Source: Stenotrophomonas sp. 610A2 (GTDB taxonomy: Bacteria > Pseudomonadota > Gammaproteobacteria > Xanthomonadales > Xanthomonadaceae). Taken from it: a stretch of DNA of 64,000 bases. The position numbers were made by a program, and so were the translations under genes. How positions within the stretch are numbered: position 1 is the stretch's first letter; every line of letters begins with the position of its first letter. A model generated the notes under the pieces. That model made no database searches. It saw nothing but the letters and a program-made list of their open reading frames with translations, and had not been told where the DNA came from. Shown piece after piece: positions 53,179 to 62,087 of the stretch. Location of the stretch: positions 2,232,001 to 2,296,000 of the forward strand of contig NZ_CP130832.1 in NCBI RefSeq assembly GCF_030549615.1. The letters are read 5' to 3'.

Positions 53179-53844
53179 ATGCACAGGTCTTTCCTTGGCT
53201 TGATGGTAGCTGGCACCTTATCGCTGTTGTTGCTTTCTGGCTGTGACCAGGAGGGCAACCTCTCACTCACTGGCAAGGCGGCAGAGCTTGAGGCCAGCAG
53301 CAAGTTCCAAGTGAGTACGCGCCCGATGCTGAGCCGTGCCCAGGCGGTGTCGACGCTGCTGCAGGGCACGGGCTTTGCTGCCCAAGGTCAGGCATCGCTG
53401 CCGGGCTACAGCGACATCGAGTTCTTTCCTATTGCAAGCGCGGATGCAGTCGAGGCGTTGCGCGCGTATCCAAGGGGACGCGGGAATGACGCGCCGATTG
53501 ATCTGTCCGGCATCGACTTCGACAAGAGCTTCGCCTTCCTTGTAGCGCATCCGAGCTCCAGTTCATATGGGGCGATAACCTCTGGGCAGCACGCGACGTT
53601 TTTCAGTTCGGTATTGCCGTCTTATGAAAAGGACAAGGTGGTGTTGCGCATCGATGCCAGCAGGCTGGGCGAGATCGATCCCATGACCGCCTTGGGCGGC
53701 AATTGGGAGGGGAGTATCTATGCGGTCGAGCGGCGCGGACGTGACAAGCTGGAAGTGCGGCTCTATGACGAAAGCTATGTTTATTCGCTTGCCGCCGACG
53801 CGGCCATCGGTGTGCCCGAAGGGGCTGCGGCAACCGCGCGATAG
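53179..53844 (+). CDS. Putative lipoprotein, function unknown
   Basis: This 221-residue protein has a lipoprotein signal peptide ending LLLSGC at residues 19-24, with Cys24 as the lipid site. The body has no motif I recognise: PGYSDIEFFPIASADAVEALRAYPRGRG, FDKSFAFLVAHPSSSSYGAITSGQ, VERRGRDKLEVRLYDES. ATG 53179 was chosen because the signal peptide starts there. The gene stands alone; the 150 bases before it hold no gene. Confidence 0.8.
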   Translation: MHRSFLGLMVAGTLSLLLLSGCDQEGNLSLTGKAAELEASSKFQVSTRPMLSRAQAVSTLLQGTGFAAQGQASLPGYSDIEFFPIASADAVEALRAYPRGRGNDAPIDLSGIDFDKSFAFLVAHPSSSSYGAITSGQHATFFSSVLPSYEKDKVVLRIDASRLGEIDPMTALGGNWEGSIYAVERRGRDKLEVRLYDESYVYSLAADAAIGVPEGAAATAR

Positions 53845-54048
53845 GACGGGGCGGCCCCGTTCCGATCAGGGCGCTGAGCGGCTGCAGGACGTGCTGTGCG
53901 CGGCTTGACGTAAAATGACAGGGTCGGGCTTGGCCCTGCTTGTCGGAGTTGTATCCATGTTTTGTGAGGCGTGCAGCGTGTCTGCTGCGGAACAGGTTCT
54001 GGCGCAGGCCTGTCCTGGAGGCGTGTGGGTTGCGTCCGGTAGCCTGCA

Positions 54049-54567
54049 ATGACGGAAGGTCCAGCCAACGCCGGTACGGAAGCGGCGACTGATGAACATT
54101 GGATGCGCCAGGCCTTGGCCCTGGCCGACCGCGCGCAGCGCGAGTTCGATGAGATTCCGGTGGGTGCGGTTCTGGTTGGTGCAGATGGTGCGCTGCTGGG
54201 CGAGGGCTGGAACCTCAATATCGCCAGCCATGACCCCAGCGCGCATGCCGAGATCGTGGCGATGCGCCAGGCCGGCAAGGCGCTTGGCAATCATCGCTTG
54301 GTCGGCAGCACCTTGTACGTGACGCTGGAGCCCTGCGCGATGTGTGCGATGGCGCTGGTGCATGCGCGCGTCGCGCGGGTGGTGTTTGCCGCCACCGATC
54401 CCAAGACCGGTGCCTGCGGCAGCGTGTTCGATCTGCTCACCGATCCGCGCCATAACCACCGCGTGCAGGTGCAGGGCGGGGTGCTGGCACAGGAGGCCAG
54501 CCTGCGCCTGACCAATTACTTCAGGGCCAAGCGCGGTCGCCCGTTGTTGACCCCCGACGACCTTTGA
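54049..54567 (+). CDS. tadA: tRNA-specific adenosine deaminase TadA
   Basis: This 172-residue zinc deaminase converts A34 to inosine in tRNA-Arg(ACG). Catalytic motif HAEIVAM (zinc His and proton-shuttle Glu) and PCAMCAMALVHARVARVVFAA (two zinc cysteines) are complete. EIPVGAVLV lies before them. A short extension (MTEGPANAGTEAATD) precedes the fold, longer than in E. coli. The ribosome site is poor (GGAGG lies about 30 bases upstream), so the start could be elsewhere in the leader. Confidence 0.95.
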   Translation: MTEGPANAGTEAATDEHWMRQALALADRAQREFDEIPVGAVLVGADGALLGEGWNLNIASHDPSAHAEIVAMRQAGKALGNHRLVGSTLYVTLEPCAMCAMALVHARVARVVFAATDPKTGACGSVFDLLTDPRHNHRVQVQGGVLAQEASLRLTNYFRAKRGRPLLTPDDL

Positions 54568-54658
54568 CGCGGCCCCTACCTTGGGCGGGGGTATCATGTG
54601 CACTTCGATATTCCGGCTGTGCGGTGTGTGATCGCCAGCCCCAAGCACGAGGTAGCAC

Positions 54659-55234
54659 ATGGCGGACAACAGCGCGGGCAATGATCGGCTGATCTGGATT
54701 GACCTGGAAATGACCGGTCTTGATACGGACAACGATTCCATCATCGAGATCGCAACCGTCGTTACCGACGGCCAACTCAATGTATTGGCCGAGGGCCCCG
54801 AGTTCGCCATCAATCACTCGCTGGCTACGCTGGAAGCAATGGACGAGTGGAACCGCAACCAGCACCAGCGTTCGGGCTTGTGGCAGCGGGTGCTGGACAG
54901 CGCGACCACCGCGGGTCAGGCCGAAGCCAAAACCATCGCCTTCCTGCAGGACTGGATCAAGGCTGGTGCCTCGCCGATGTGTGGTAACTCGATCTGCCAG
55001 GATCGGCGTTTCCTGCACCGGCAGATGCCGCGGTTGGAGAAGTACTTCCATTACCGCAACCTCGATGTATCGACGATCAAGGAATTGTCCAAGCGTTGGT
55101 CGCCAGCGGTTGCTGCCGGGGTTACCAAGACCTCCAGCCACACTGCACTGAGTGACGTGCACGATTCCATTGCCGAGCTGCGCCACTACCGGCAGTTCAT
55201 GGGCGTGCTGGCGGGTTTGCCGGAAACCGGCTGA
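54659..55234 (+). CDS. orn: Oligoribonuclease
   Basis: This 191-residue 3-prime exonuclease finishes RNA decay and clears pGpG, linking it to the c-di-GMP enzymes in this window. DEDDh residues are visible: [12 protein letters not shown] (Asp, Glu), [15 protein letters not shown] (Asp), and [18 protein letters not shown] (His, Asp). Length is normal. Followed after 5 bases by the EcsC-family gene. Confidence 0.97.
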   Translation: MADNSAGNDRLIWIDLEMTGLDTDNDSIIEIATVVTDGQLNVLAEGPEFAINHSLATLEAMDEWNRNQHQRSGLWQRVLDSATTAGQAEAKTIAFLQDWIKAGASPMCGNSICQDRRFLHRQMPRLEKYFHYRNLDVSTIKELSKRWSPAVAAGVTKTSSHTALSDVHDSIAELRHYRQFMGVLAGLPETG

Positions 55235-55239
55235 ACAGC

Positions 55240-56094
55240 ATGAGTGATCTGGTTCCTCGTCTGCAGGACAACGCGCAGGATCTGGCCGATCTTGAGCGGG
55301 CGGTGGGCTTGCTGGAGTCGCCCACGCTCACCGCCAAGATGGCTAACCTGATCGGCGGGCCACTGGAATTTGCGGTCCGCAAGCTGCCGACAGCGGTGTC
55401 TTCGCGCATCCAGGGCGTGACCGAGGCGGCCCTGTACAAGGCTGCACAGACGGCGCTGTGGACGATGGACAACAAGCAGGCGGGCAAGCCGGCATCGCCG
55501 CGCCTGCACAAGCTGGCGGCGGCCGCTTCCGGCGCCTTGGGCGGGGCGGGTGGCTTGCCGGCATTGGCGATCGAGCTGCCCTTGTCGACCACCATCATCA
55601 TGCGCGCAGTGGCTGACGTTGCCCGCAGCGAAGGGTTTGATCTGAATGAGATGGCGACCCGCCAGGCCTGCCTGGAGGTGTTCGCACTTGGTGGCAACTC
55701 CGGCCAGGACGATGCCAGCGAGACCGGCTATTACTTGGCAAGGGGCTTCACCACCGAGGTGATGCGGCATCTGTCGGCGGAGTTGGCCGGTACAGCGATC
55801 AGCGGCAGCCATGGCGTGCTGCTCGGGCTGGGCCCGAAGGAAGCAGGCAAGTGGTTGGCGAGGATCGTCGAGAAGATCGCCGCGCGCTTCGGTGTGGTGG
55901 TATCGGAGAAGTTCGTCGCGCAGGCGGTACCGGTCATCGGTGCGGTGGCTGGTGCCACCTTGAACACCATGTTCACCGCTTACTATCAGGACATGGCGCG
56001 GGGCCATTTCATCATCAAGCGGCTGGAGCTGAAGTACGGCTTCGATACGGTGCGGCTGGCCTATGGCGGGCTGACTGGCCGTCTGCGCCTGTGA
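55240..56094 (+). CDS. EcsC-family protein
   Basis: This 284-residue protein starts 5 bases after orn and is probably co-transcribed. Central GALGGAGGLPALAIELPLSTTIIMRAVADVARSEG and NEMATRQACLEVFALGG are characteristic of EcsC-type proteins, with a later glycine-rich GAVAGATLNTMFTAYYQDMARGHF. It is named after a Bacillus transporter-linked gene; molecular role in proteobacteria is unknown. Confidence 0.85.
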   Translation: MSDLVPRLQDNAQDLADLERAVGLLESPTLTAKMANLIGGPLEFAVRKLPTAVSSRIQGVTEAALYKAAQTALWTMDNKQAGKPASPRLHKLAAAASGALGGAGGLPALAIELPLSTTIIMRAVADVARSEGFDLNEMATRQACLEVFALGGNSGQDDASETGYYLARGFTTEVMRHLSAELAGTAISGSHGVLLGLGPKEAGKWLARIVEKIAARFGVVVSEKFVAQAVPVIGAVAGATLNTMFTAYYQDMARGHFIIKRLELKYGFDTVRLAYGGLTGRLRL

Positions 56095-56194
56095 TGTTGC
56101 GTATCCGATGCAGCTGATTGCGCTGGACGCGTCCTTCACCTGTTGCGAAGCCCTTTCTGGCTAGCCTGAGTCCTTCTCTCGGAGCGAGGTCGCC

Positions 56195-56752
56195 ATGAGC
56201 CAGTACAAGATCGCGGTTTTCGTCGGCAGTCTGCGCAAGGAATCGATCAACCGGCGCTTGGCGCTGGCGCTGGAGAAGCTGGCCGGCGACCGCGCCAGTT
56301 TCGAGTACATCCAGATCGGTGATATCCCGCTGTACAACCAGGACCACGATACCCAGTTCCCGGCGCAGGGTACGCGCATGAAGAACCAGGTGCGGGCCGC
56401 CGATGCGGTGTTGTTCGTCACCCCTGAGTACAACCGCTCCATTCCCGGTGTGCTGAAAAATGCCATCGACACCGCCTCGCGTCCATACGGCGACAATGCC
56501 TTTGCAGGCAAGCCGGCGGCCGTGATCGGGACCTCCATCGGCGCCATCGGTACTGCGCTGGCCCAGCAGCACCTGCGCAATGTGCTGGTGTTCGTCGACC
56601 TGGCGGTGATGCCGCAGCCAGAGGCCTTCCTGCACTTCAAGGATGGTCTGATCGAGGCTGATGGCAGCATCACCAATGAAGGCACCAGCAAGTTCCTGCA
56701 GGGCTTCGTTGACAGGTTCCTGGCCTGGATCGAGCGCCAGCAGCAGGCCTGA
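56195..56752 (+). CDS. NAD(P)H-dependent FMN reductase (ChrR/azoreductase type)
   Basis: This 185-residue flavodoxin-like protein carries FVGSLRKESINRRLALAL (FMN phosphate site) and FVTPEYNRSIPGVLKNAIDTASRP, the family signature, then KPAAVIGTSIGAIGTALAQQHLR. It reduces FMN, quinones, chromate or azo compounds with NAD(P)H; the natural substrate is not readable. ATG 56195, with GGAGCGAGG in the leader. Followed by a hairpin. Confidence 0.93.
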   Translation: MSQYKIAVFVGSLRKESINRRLALALEKLAGDRASFEYIQIGDIPLYNQDHDTQFPAQGTRMKNQVRAADAVLFVTPEYNRSIPGVLKNAIDTASRPYGDNAFAGKPAAVIGTSIGAIGTALAQQHLRNVLVFVDLAVMPQPEAFLHFKDGLIEADGSITNEGTSKFLQGFVDRFLAWIERQQQA

Positions 56753-56798
56753 GTTTCCAGGCGACGGGGCGGCGCCGATGCTGCTCATGCGATAATCC

Positions 56799-56827
56799 GC
56801 ACCCGGTGCTGCAACGGTACCGGGTGC
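56799..56827 (+). terminator. Terminator-like hairpin after the FMN reductase gene
   Basis: Stem GCACCCGGT (56799-56807) with ACCGGGTGC (56819-56827), 11-base loop, followed by TAGTTTCTG. It separates the FMN reductase from dnaB. Confidence 0.65.
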
Positions 56828-56883
56828 TAGTTTCTGTATGCCAGCCCAATCCCCAGTCCTTGCAGGCTTGGGTTGTAGACAGG

Positions 56884-56892
56884 TTATCCACA
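56884..56892. promoter_or_regulatory. DnaA box upstream of dnaB
   Basis: TTATCCACA, a perfect consensus DnaA box, 75 bases before the dnaB start. A single site suggests DnaA control of dnaB rather than an origin. Confidence 0.6.
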
Positions 56893-56966
56893 GACTTGTA
56901 CGTATCCCGGTGGGCAATGCCCACCTACCATGGCCGCACGGCCTTATTGCAGGAATAACGCTTTTC

Positions 56967-58397
56967 ATGTCCGCCCGTACTGGTTTCCGTTCCGACCGCG
57001 ACCGCGGTGATCGCAATGACCGCTCCGATCGCAGCGAGCAGCGCATCGATGCCTTGCGCGTGCCTCCTCATTCAGTAGAAGCCGAGCAGGCCGTGCTGGG
57101 TGGCCTGATGCTGGCGCCCGAGGCGTATGACCGGGTCAACGAGGCGTTGACTGACAAGGACTTCTACCGGCGCGACCACCAGCTGATCTACCGCGCGATC
57201 CGCGAGCTCTCCGAGCGCGATCGCCCGTTCGATGCGGTGACCCTGGGTGAATGGTTCGAGTCGCAGGGCAAGCTGGACATGGTCGGCGATGGCGCCTACC
57301 TGATCGAATTGGCCAGTACCACGCCGTCCGCCGCCAATATCGGTGCCTATGCCGAGATCGTGCGCGACAAGGCGGTGCTGCGGCAGCTGATCCAGGTCGG
57401 CACCGACATCGTCAACGATGGCTTCCAGCCCGAAGGGCGCGACAGTTCGGAGTTGTTGCAGACTGCGGAAAAATCGGTGTTCGCGATTGCCGAACAGGGT
57501 GCACGCGGTCGCACCGATTTCGTGGCGATGCCGGGCGCATTGAAGGACGCCTTCGAGGAGCTGCGCAACCGCTTCGAGAACGGCGGCAACATCACCGGTC
57601 TGCCGACCGGTTACAACGATTTCGATGCGATGACCGCTGGCCTGCAGCCGACCGATCTGATCATCCTGGCCGCGCGTCCGGCCATGGGCAAGACCACCTT
57701 CGCCTTGAACATCGCCGAATACGCGGCGATCAAGTCGAAGAAGGGCGTGGCGGTGTTCTCGATGGAAATGTCCGCATCGCAGTTGGCGATGCGTCTGATC
57801 TCGTCCAACGGCCGCATCAATGCGCAGCGCCTGCGTACCGGCCAGCTTGAGGACGAGGACTGGAGCCGTGTCACTGGCGCCATCCGCATGCTGAAGGAAA
57901 CCAAGATCTTCATCGACGATACGCCGGGCGTGTCGCCGGAAGTGCTGCGTTCCAAGTGCCGCCGGCTCAAGCGCGAGCACGATCTGGGCTTGATCGTGAT
58001 CGACTACCTGCAGCTGATGAGCGTGCCGGGCAACAGCGAAAATCGCGCGACCGAAATCTCGGAAATCTCGCGTTCGCTCAAGGGCCTGGCCAAGGAGCTG
58101 CACGTGCCGGTGATCGCGCTGTCACAGCTCAACCGCTCCTTGGAAACCCGTACCGACAAGCGCCCGGTGATGGCCGATCTTCGCGAATCCGGCGCTATCG
58201 AGCAGGATGCGGACATGATCGTCTTCATCTACCGCGACGATTACTACAACAAGGAAAATTCGCCGGACAAGGGCCTGGCCGAGATCATCATCGGCAAGCA
58301 CCGTGGTGGTCCCACCGGTTCGTGCAAGCTGAAGTTCTTCGGCGAGTACACCCGCTTTGACAACCTGAGCCACGATTCGGTGGGTTCGTTCGAATAA
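56967..58397 (+). CDS. dnaB: Replicative DNA helicase DnaB
   Basis: This 476-residue hexameric helicase has an Arg/Asp-rich N-terminal tail (SDRDRGDRNDRSDRSEQR), a DnaB N-domain (about 30-140, PPHSVEAEQAVLGGLML), and a RecA-type C-domain with Walker A ARPAMGKTTFALN. IVIDYLQLMSVPG (Walker B), and SQLNRSLETRTDKRPVMADLRESGAIEQDADMIVF complete the family blocks. ATG 56967 has AGGAAT at 56951-56956. No intein. It is followed 14 bases later by phrB, so the two may be co-transcribed. Confidence 0.97.
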   Translation: MSARTGFRSDRDRGDRNDRSDRSEQRIDALRVPPHSVEAEQAVLGGLMLAPEAYDRVNEALTDKDFYRRDHQLIYRAIRELSERDRPFDAVTLGEWFESQGKLDMVGDGAYLIELASTTPSAANIGAYAEIVRDKAVLRQLIQVGTDIVNDGFQPEGRDSSELLQTAEKSVFAIAEQGARGRTDFVAMPGALKDAFEELRNRFENGGNITGLPTGYNDFDAMTAGLQPTDLIILAARPAMGKTTFALNIAEYAAIKSKKGVAVFSMEMSASQLAMRLISSNGRINAQRLRTGQLEDEDWSRVTGAIRMLKETKIFIDDTPGVSPEVLRSKCRRLKREHDLGLIVIDYLQLMSVPGNSENRATEISEISRSLKGLAKELHVPVIALSQLNRSLETRTDKRPVMADLRESGAIEQDADMIVFIYRDDYYNKENSPDKGLAEIIIGKHRGGPTGSCKLKFFGEYTRFDNLSHDSVGSFE

Positions 58398-58411
58398 GCG
58401 GGAGCTGCTGC

Positions 58412-59821
58412 ATGTCCACTGCCATTGTCTGGTTCCGCCGCGATCTGCGACTGCGCGACAACCCGGCGCTGCAGGCCGCGATTGAAGCTGGCCACGATGT
58501 CATCCCGGTTTACATCCATGCGCCGCACGAGGAGGGCGCATGGGCACCGGGTGCGGCTTCCGACGCCTGGTTGCACCATTCACTGCAGCAGCTAGATGCA
58601 CAGCTGCGTGCCATCGGCTCGGCGCTGCTGCTACACAGCGGCGACAGCATGGCCGAGCTACAGGCCCTGATTGCCGAAAGCGGCGCCGAGGCAGTCTATT
58701 GGAACCGCAAGTACGAGCCGGCCACCCAGCCTCGTGATGCGGCGATCAAGCGTGGTCTGCGCGAGCAGGGTGTGCAGGTGGAAAGCCATAACGGCTACCT
58801 GCTGTTCGAGCCCTGGGAGCTGGCCACGCTGCAGGGCGGCCCGTACAAGGTGTTCACCCCGTTCTGGCGCAATGCGCTGACCCGCTGGCGGCTGGCTGAG
58901 CTGTCCGAAGCACCCCGCAAGCTGAGCCCGGTGAAACTGTCGGGGCTGCCCCTGCAGGCACTTGCCCTGGAACCGCGTCTTGGTTGGGATGCCGGCTTCT
59001 GGGAGCACTGGCAGCCGGGCGAAGCGGGCGCACAGGAAGCGCTGGAAGTGTTTGCCGAGGGTGCGCTCAATGGTTACCGCGAGCAGCGTGACCTGCCGGA
59101 CCGCACCGGCACCTCGTTGCTGTCGCCGCACCTGCATTTCGGCGAGATCGCGCCGTGGCGAATCGCGTACACGCTGGAAGGCTTGCGCAGTGCCGGCCGC
59201 GATGCCGACATCGATGGCTATATCCGCCAGCTGGGGTGGCGTGAGTTTTCCTGGCATCTGCTGCATCACTTCCCGCAGACCAGCGACGTCAATCTCAATC
59301 CACGCTTCGAACGTTTTGCCTGGGAGCCGGCGCAGCCGGAGATGCTGGCGGCGTGGCAGCAGGGCCGTACCGGGATTCCCATCGTCGACGCCGGCATGCG
59401 CGAACTGTGGGCGACCGGCTACATGCACAACCGCGTGCGGATGCTGGTCGGAAGCTTCCTGTGCAAGCACATGCGCATGCACTGGAAGGAGGGCGCACGC
59501 TGGTTCTGGGACACGTTGGTGGATGCGGACCTGGCCAACAACAGCATGGGCTGGCAATGGATCGCCGGCACTGGCGCGGATGCCGCGCCGTATTTCCGCG
59601 TGTTCAATCCGGTGACACAGGCGCAGAAGTTTGATCCGAACGCGCGCTACATCAGCCGCTGGGTTCCCGAGCTGGCGGCCCTGCCGGTGAAGGCGCGGTT
59701 TGCACCCTGGCAGTTCCCGCAGCTGCTGGCCGAGCTTGCGCCAAGCTACCCGACCCAGCCCTTGGTTGACCTCGCCAAGGGCCGCGATGAGGCCTTGGCT
59801 GCGTACCAGCGTTGTCGCTGA
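58412..59821 (+). CDS. phrB: Deoxyribodipyrimidine photo-lyase
   Basis: This 469-residue enzyme uses blue light to split cyclobutane pyrimidine dimers. The N-terminal antenna domain begins STAIVWFRRDLRLRDNPAL. The FAD domain has TGIPIVDAGMRELWATGYMHNRVRMLVGSFLCKH and WQWIAGTGADAAPYFRVFNP, with conserved tryptophans for electron transfer. ATG 58412 follows GGGAG at 58400-58404. A class I CPD photolyase is the best fit. Confidence 0.96.
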   Translation: MSTAIVWFRRDLRLRDNPALQAAIEAGHDVIPVYIHAPHEEGAWAPGAASDAWLHHSLQQLDAQLRAIGSALLLHSGDSMAELQALIAESGAEAVYWNRKYEPATQPRDAAIKRGLREQGVQVESHNGYLLFEPWELATLQGGPYKVFTPFWRNALTRWRLAELSEAPRKLSPVKLSGLPLQALALEPRLGWDAGFWEHWQPGEAGAQEALEVFAEGALNGYREQRDLPDRTGTSLLSPHLHFGEIAPWRIAYTLEGLRSAGRDADIDGYIRQLGWREFSWHLLHHFPQTSDVNLNPRFERFAWEPAQPEMLAAWQQGRTGIPIVDAGMRELWATGYMHNRVRMLVGSFLCKHMRMHWKEGARWFWDTLVDADLANNSMGWQWIAGTGADAAPYFRVFNPVTQAQKFDPNARYISRWVPELAALPVKARFAPWQFPQLLAELAPSYPTQPLVDLAKGRDEALAAYQRCR

Positions 59822-59958
59822 CACTGGCTTAACATGCAAGACAGTTAGATGAATGGATACCTGTGACGAAGGTATCGAATCACGCAGGTTGTGCATCGCG
59901 ATGTTTATGCTTGCCCGGCAAATCCACGCTGGCCAGTCCGGCCTATCAGGAGACTCAG

Positions 59959-60657
59959 ATGACCACCCTTACTGTTGTTCGTAATCTTTCCATTGGCTTG
60001 GTGGCGGCAGCCGTCCTCTCGGCCTGTGCTACCGGTGGCTCGTATGTGCAGCAGGACCAGTACGGCAATCAGACCCAGCAGCAGAACAAGACTGGCAAGG
60101 GCGCGCTGATTGGTACGGCCATCGGCGTGGCGGCAGGTCTGCTCAGCGGCGGTGATGCTACCGAGCGTCGCCAGCGTGCAATGGTCGGCGCCGGCATCGG
60201 CGCACTCGGCGGTGCGGCGATCGGCAACTACCAGGACCGCCAGGAGCGCGCACTGCGTGAGCGTACTGCCAACACCGGTATCGACGTGCAGCGTGACGGT
60301 GACAACATCACCTTGAATCTGCCAGACGGCATCACCTTCGACTTCAACAAGACCACGTTGAAGCCGCAGTTCTACGGTGCACTCAATGGTGTTGCCAGCA
60401 CCTTGAGTGAGTACAACCAGACCATGATCGAAGTGGTTGGCCACACCGACAGCATTGGTACCGATGCGGTGAACAATCGCATCTCCAAGGAGCGCGCCGA
60501 TGCAGTGGCGGCATATCTGTCGGCACAGGGCGTACAGCGCGAGCGTATCGAAACCCTGGGTGCAGGCAAGGCCTATCCGATTGCCGACAACAGCACCGAC
60601 GCCGGCCGCGCGCAGAACCGCCGCGTCGAGATCCGCGTGATCCCGCTGCGTTCGTGA
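59959..60657 (+). CDS. OmpA-family outer-membrane lipoprotein
   Basis: This 232-residue protein has a lipoprotein signal (SIGLVAAAVLSACATGG, lipid Cys at about 23), a short Gln/Asn-rich stretch, and a glycine-zipper segment (GKGALIGTAIGVAAGLLSGG, AMVGAGIGALGGAAIGNYQDRQE). An OmpA domain (about 115-232) follows with FDFNKTTLKPQFYGALNGV, VVGHTDSIGTDAVNNRISKERADAVAAYL and NRRVEIRVIP. This is the YiaD layout, tethering peptidoglycan to the membrane. ATG 59959 follows CAGGAGA. Ends at a strong terminator. Confidence 0.92.
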   Translation: MTTLTVVRNLSIGLVAAAVLSACATGGSYVQQDQYGNQTQQQNKTGKGALIGTAIGVAAGLLSGGDATERRQRAMVGAGIGALGGAAIGNYQDRQERALRERTANTGIDVQRDGDNITLNLPDGITFDFNKTTLKPQFYGALNGVASTLSEYNQTMIEVVGHTDSIGTDAVNNRISKERADAVAAYLSAQGVQRERIETLGAGKAYPIADNSTDAGRAQNRRVEIRVIPLRS

Positions 60658-60684
60658 TCGAAACCGTTGCTTGATGTTGTACAG

Positions 60685-60713
60685 AAAGGGCCGCACAAGC
60701 GGCCCTTTCGTTT
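60685..60713 (+). terminator. Terminator after the OmpA lipoprotein gene
   Basis: Perfect 10-bp stem (60685-60694 with 60699-60708), loop ACAA, then CGTTT. Confidence 0.85.
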
Positions 60714-60726
60714 GCTGTTGCAGTCG

Positions 60727-60847
60727 CCTCTCCCGCTGGCGGGAGAGGATGCCCAGAGGGCAGGTGAGGGCGCTCTTCGCGATCAAGCGGAAAAGCTCCC
60801 CTCATCCGGTGCTGTGCACCACCTTCTCCCGCGGGCGGGAGAAGGGA
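60727..60847. repeat. 121-bp composite palindromic repeat, copy 2
   Basis: Same length and layout as 33595-33715: a palindrome at each end (60727-60748 and 60823-60845), with GTGAGGGCGCTCTTCGCGAT and the GCTCCCCTCATCCGG stretch between. It is part of the 326-base gap (60658-60983) that carries no gene. Confidence 0.85.
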
Positions 60848-60920
60848 GCAAGGGCTACAGCCAAAGCTGAGGCTAGAGCAGAGCAACAGCCGAAGCAAAG
60901 CAAAAGCTACCCCTCCCCAA

Positions 60921-60951
60921 CCCTCCCCTACGCCTGCGGCGTAAGGGAGGG
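60921..60951 (-). terminator. Hairpin after the leftward GGDEF gene
   Basis: Arms 60921-60934 and 60938-60951 pair over 14 bases with one C/A mismatch around a 3-base loop. On the minus strand it follows the GGDEF gene stop and could end its transcript. Confidence 0.55.
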
Positions 60952-60958
60952 AGTTGAA

Positions 60959-60979
60959 GCCAAAGCCAAAGCCAAAGCC
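60959..60979. repeat. Short GCCAAA tandem repeat
   Basis: Three and a half copies of GCCAAA directly after the GGDEF stop codon (minus strand). Slippage-prone simple repeat. Confidence 0.8.
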
Positions 60980-60983
60980 GAGG

Positions 60984-61985
60984 CTATTCCGCCACTACGA
61001 CGCTGTTGCGTCCCTTGCCCTTGGCCTCATACAGCGCGATATCGGCGCGGGCGAACCAGTCCTGCCAGCGTTGCTCGCCGGCATACAGCGCTGCCCCGAC
61101 CGAGATGGTGATGCGACCGCCGGGTCCGCGCAGGGATTCATACACCGCCTTGCGCAGGCGTTCGGTAAAACTGGCCAAGGCTTCATGGCTGCCGGTATCG
61201 GCAAGGATCACGAACTCCTCGCCGCCAAAACGAAATACCTGGTCGTTCTCGCGCAGTTCAAAACGCAGGATCGCGGCGATATCGGAAAGGGCGGTATCGC
61301 CAGCAGCATGACCGTAGTGATCATTGACCGCCTTGAAGTTGTCGATGTCGATCACGATCAGGCCTTGGCGGAAGCGTTCGTGGCGTACGCCATTGATATG
61401 CGCCTGCAAGGATTTTTCCAGCGCACGCCGGTTGGGCACGCCGGTCAGTGCGTCCAGTGATGCCAACATCTCCAGCCGGGTGCGGTCGCCTTGCAGGCGA
61501 TGGGAGAAGTGGTAGCCAAAACCGAACACCAGCACGATGACGATCAGTGCCTGCAACTGCGGGGCATGTCCCAGCAGCAGGTCTGGCATCAGCAACAGGC
61601 CGGCAACCAGCATCAGGTTGAGCGGGGTGGCGATCTGGTTGCGGACGATGAAGAAGTTGGACATCAAGGCCAGGTAGGACCACGGCAAAGCGTCGTTGCC
61701 CAACTGCCGGGCGGAGAGCAGGCAGCCGCCCACCGTCACCAGGCACAACAGCGCGCCGCCCAACTCCAATCGCGGCTTGCGTTGGTGGATCCATACGCTG
61801 GCCAGCAGGGCCAGTGCCGACAACAGGAGGCTGGCGATGGCTGCGAATCTTTGCCCGTCAAACCACAGCCAGATCGCAAAAAACAGCAAGGCCAAGGTGG
61901 TCACCGGGGCGATGGTGCGCAGCGGTACGCTGCGCAATGCCTGCGGTAGCGATGGGTACGGCCTTATGGATGCTTTCGGGTCCAT
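60984..61985 (-). CDS. Multi-pass membrane diguanylate cyclase
   Basis: This 333-residue protein has five or six hydrophobic segments in the first 160 residues (e.g. TLALLFFAIWLW, ASLLLSALALLASVWI, NLMLVAGLLLMPDLLLG, ALIVIVLVFGFGY). A GGDEF domain (about 170-330) follows: LDALTGVPNRRALEKSL, IDIDNFKAVNDHYGHAAGD, and active site RFGGEEFVIL. RENDQVFRFGGEEF keeps the RxxD-x5-GGEEF I-site. ATG 61985. The gene stands alone, convergent to the OmpA lipoprotein gene. Confidence 0.92.
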   Translation of the reverse strand: MDPKASIRPYPSLPQALRSVPLRTIAPVTTLALLFFAIWLWFDGQRFAAIASLLLSALALLASVWIHQRKPRLELGGALLCLVTVGGCLLSARQLGNDALPWSYLALMSNFFIVRNQIATPLNLMLVAGLLLMPDLLLGHAPQLQALIVIVLVFGFGYHFSHRLQGDRTRLEMLASLDALTGVPNRRALEKSLQAHINGVRHERFRQGLIVIDIDNFKAVNDHYGHAAGDTALSDIAAILRFELRENDQVFRFGGEEFVILADTGSHEALASFTERLRKAVYESLRGPGGRITISVGAALYAGEQRWQDWFARADIALYEAKGKGRNSVVVAE

Positions 61986-62069
61986 ATGCCGCGAAAGATA
62001 GCAGCGGCAATGTGTTTTCCGTATTCACCTGAATAGCGACGCTTAGCCTCTGGCGGGCTTTGTGCAGAA

Positions 62070-62087
62070 GGAGTACAAATGTACTCC
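62070..62087. promoter_or_regulatory. LexA2-type operator over the lexA2 ribosome site and start
   Basis: Perfect inverted repeat GGAGTAC-AAAT-GTACTCC. The core GTAC-N4-GTAC resembles the LexA2 box GTAC-N4-GTGC described for Pseudomonas putida. It covers the AAGGAG ribosome site and ATG 62079, so bound repressor would block elongation, and possibly any operator-spanning transcript, until DNA damage. Confidence 0.8.

Noticed and set aside
56884..56892. Replication origin near dnaB
   Set aside because: Only one DnaA box and no AT-rich unwinding region or dnaA gene nearby.
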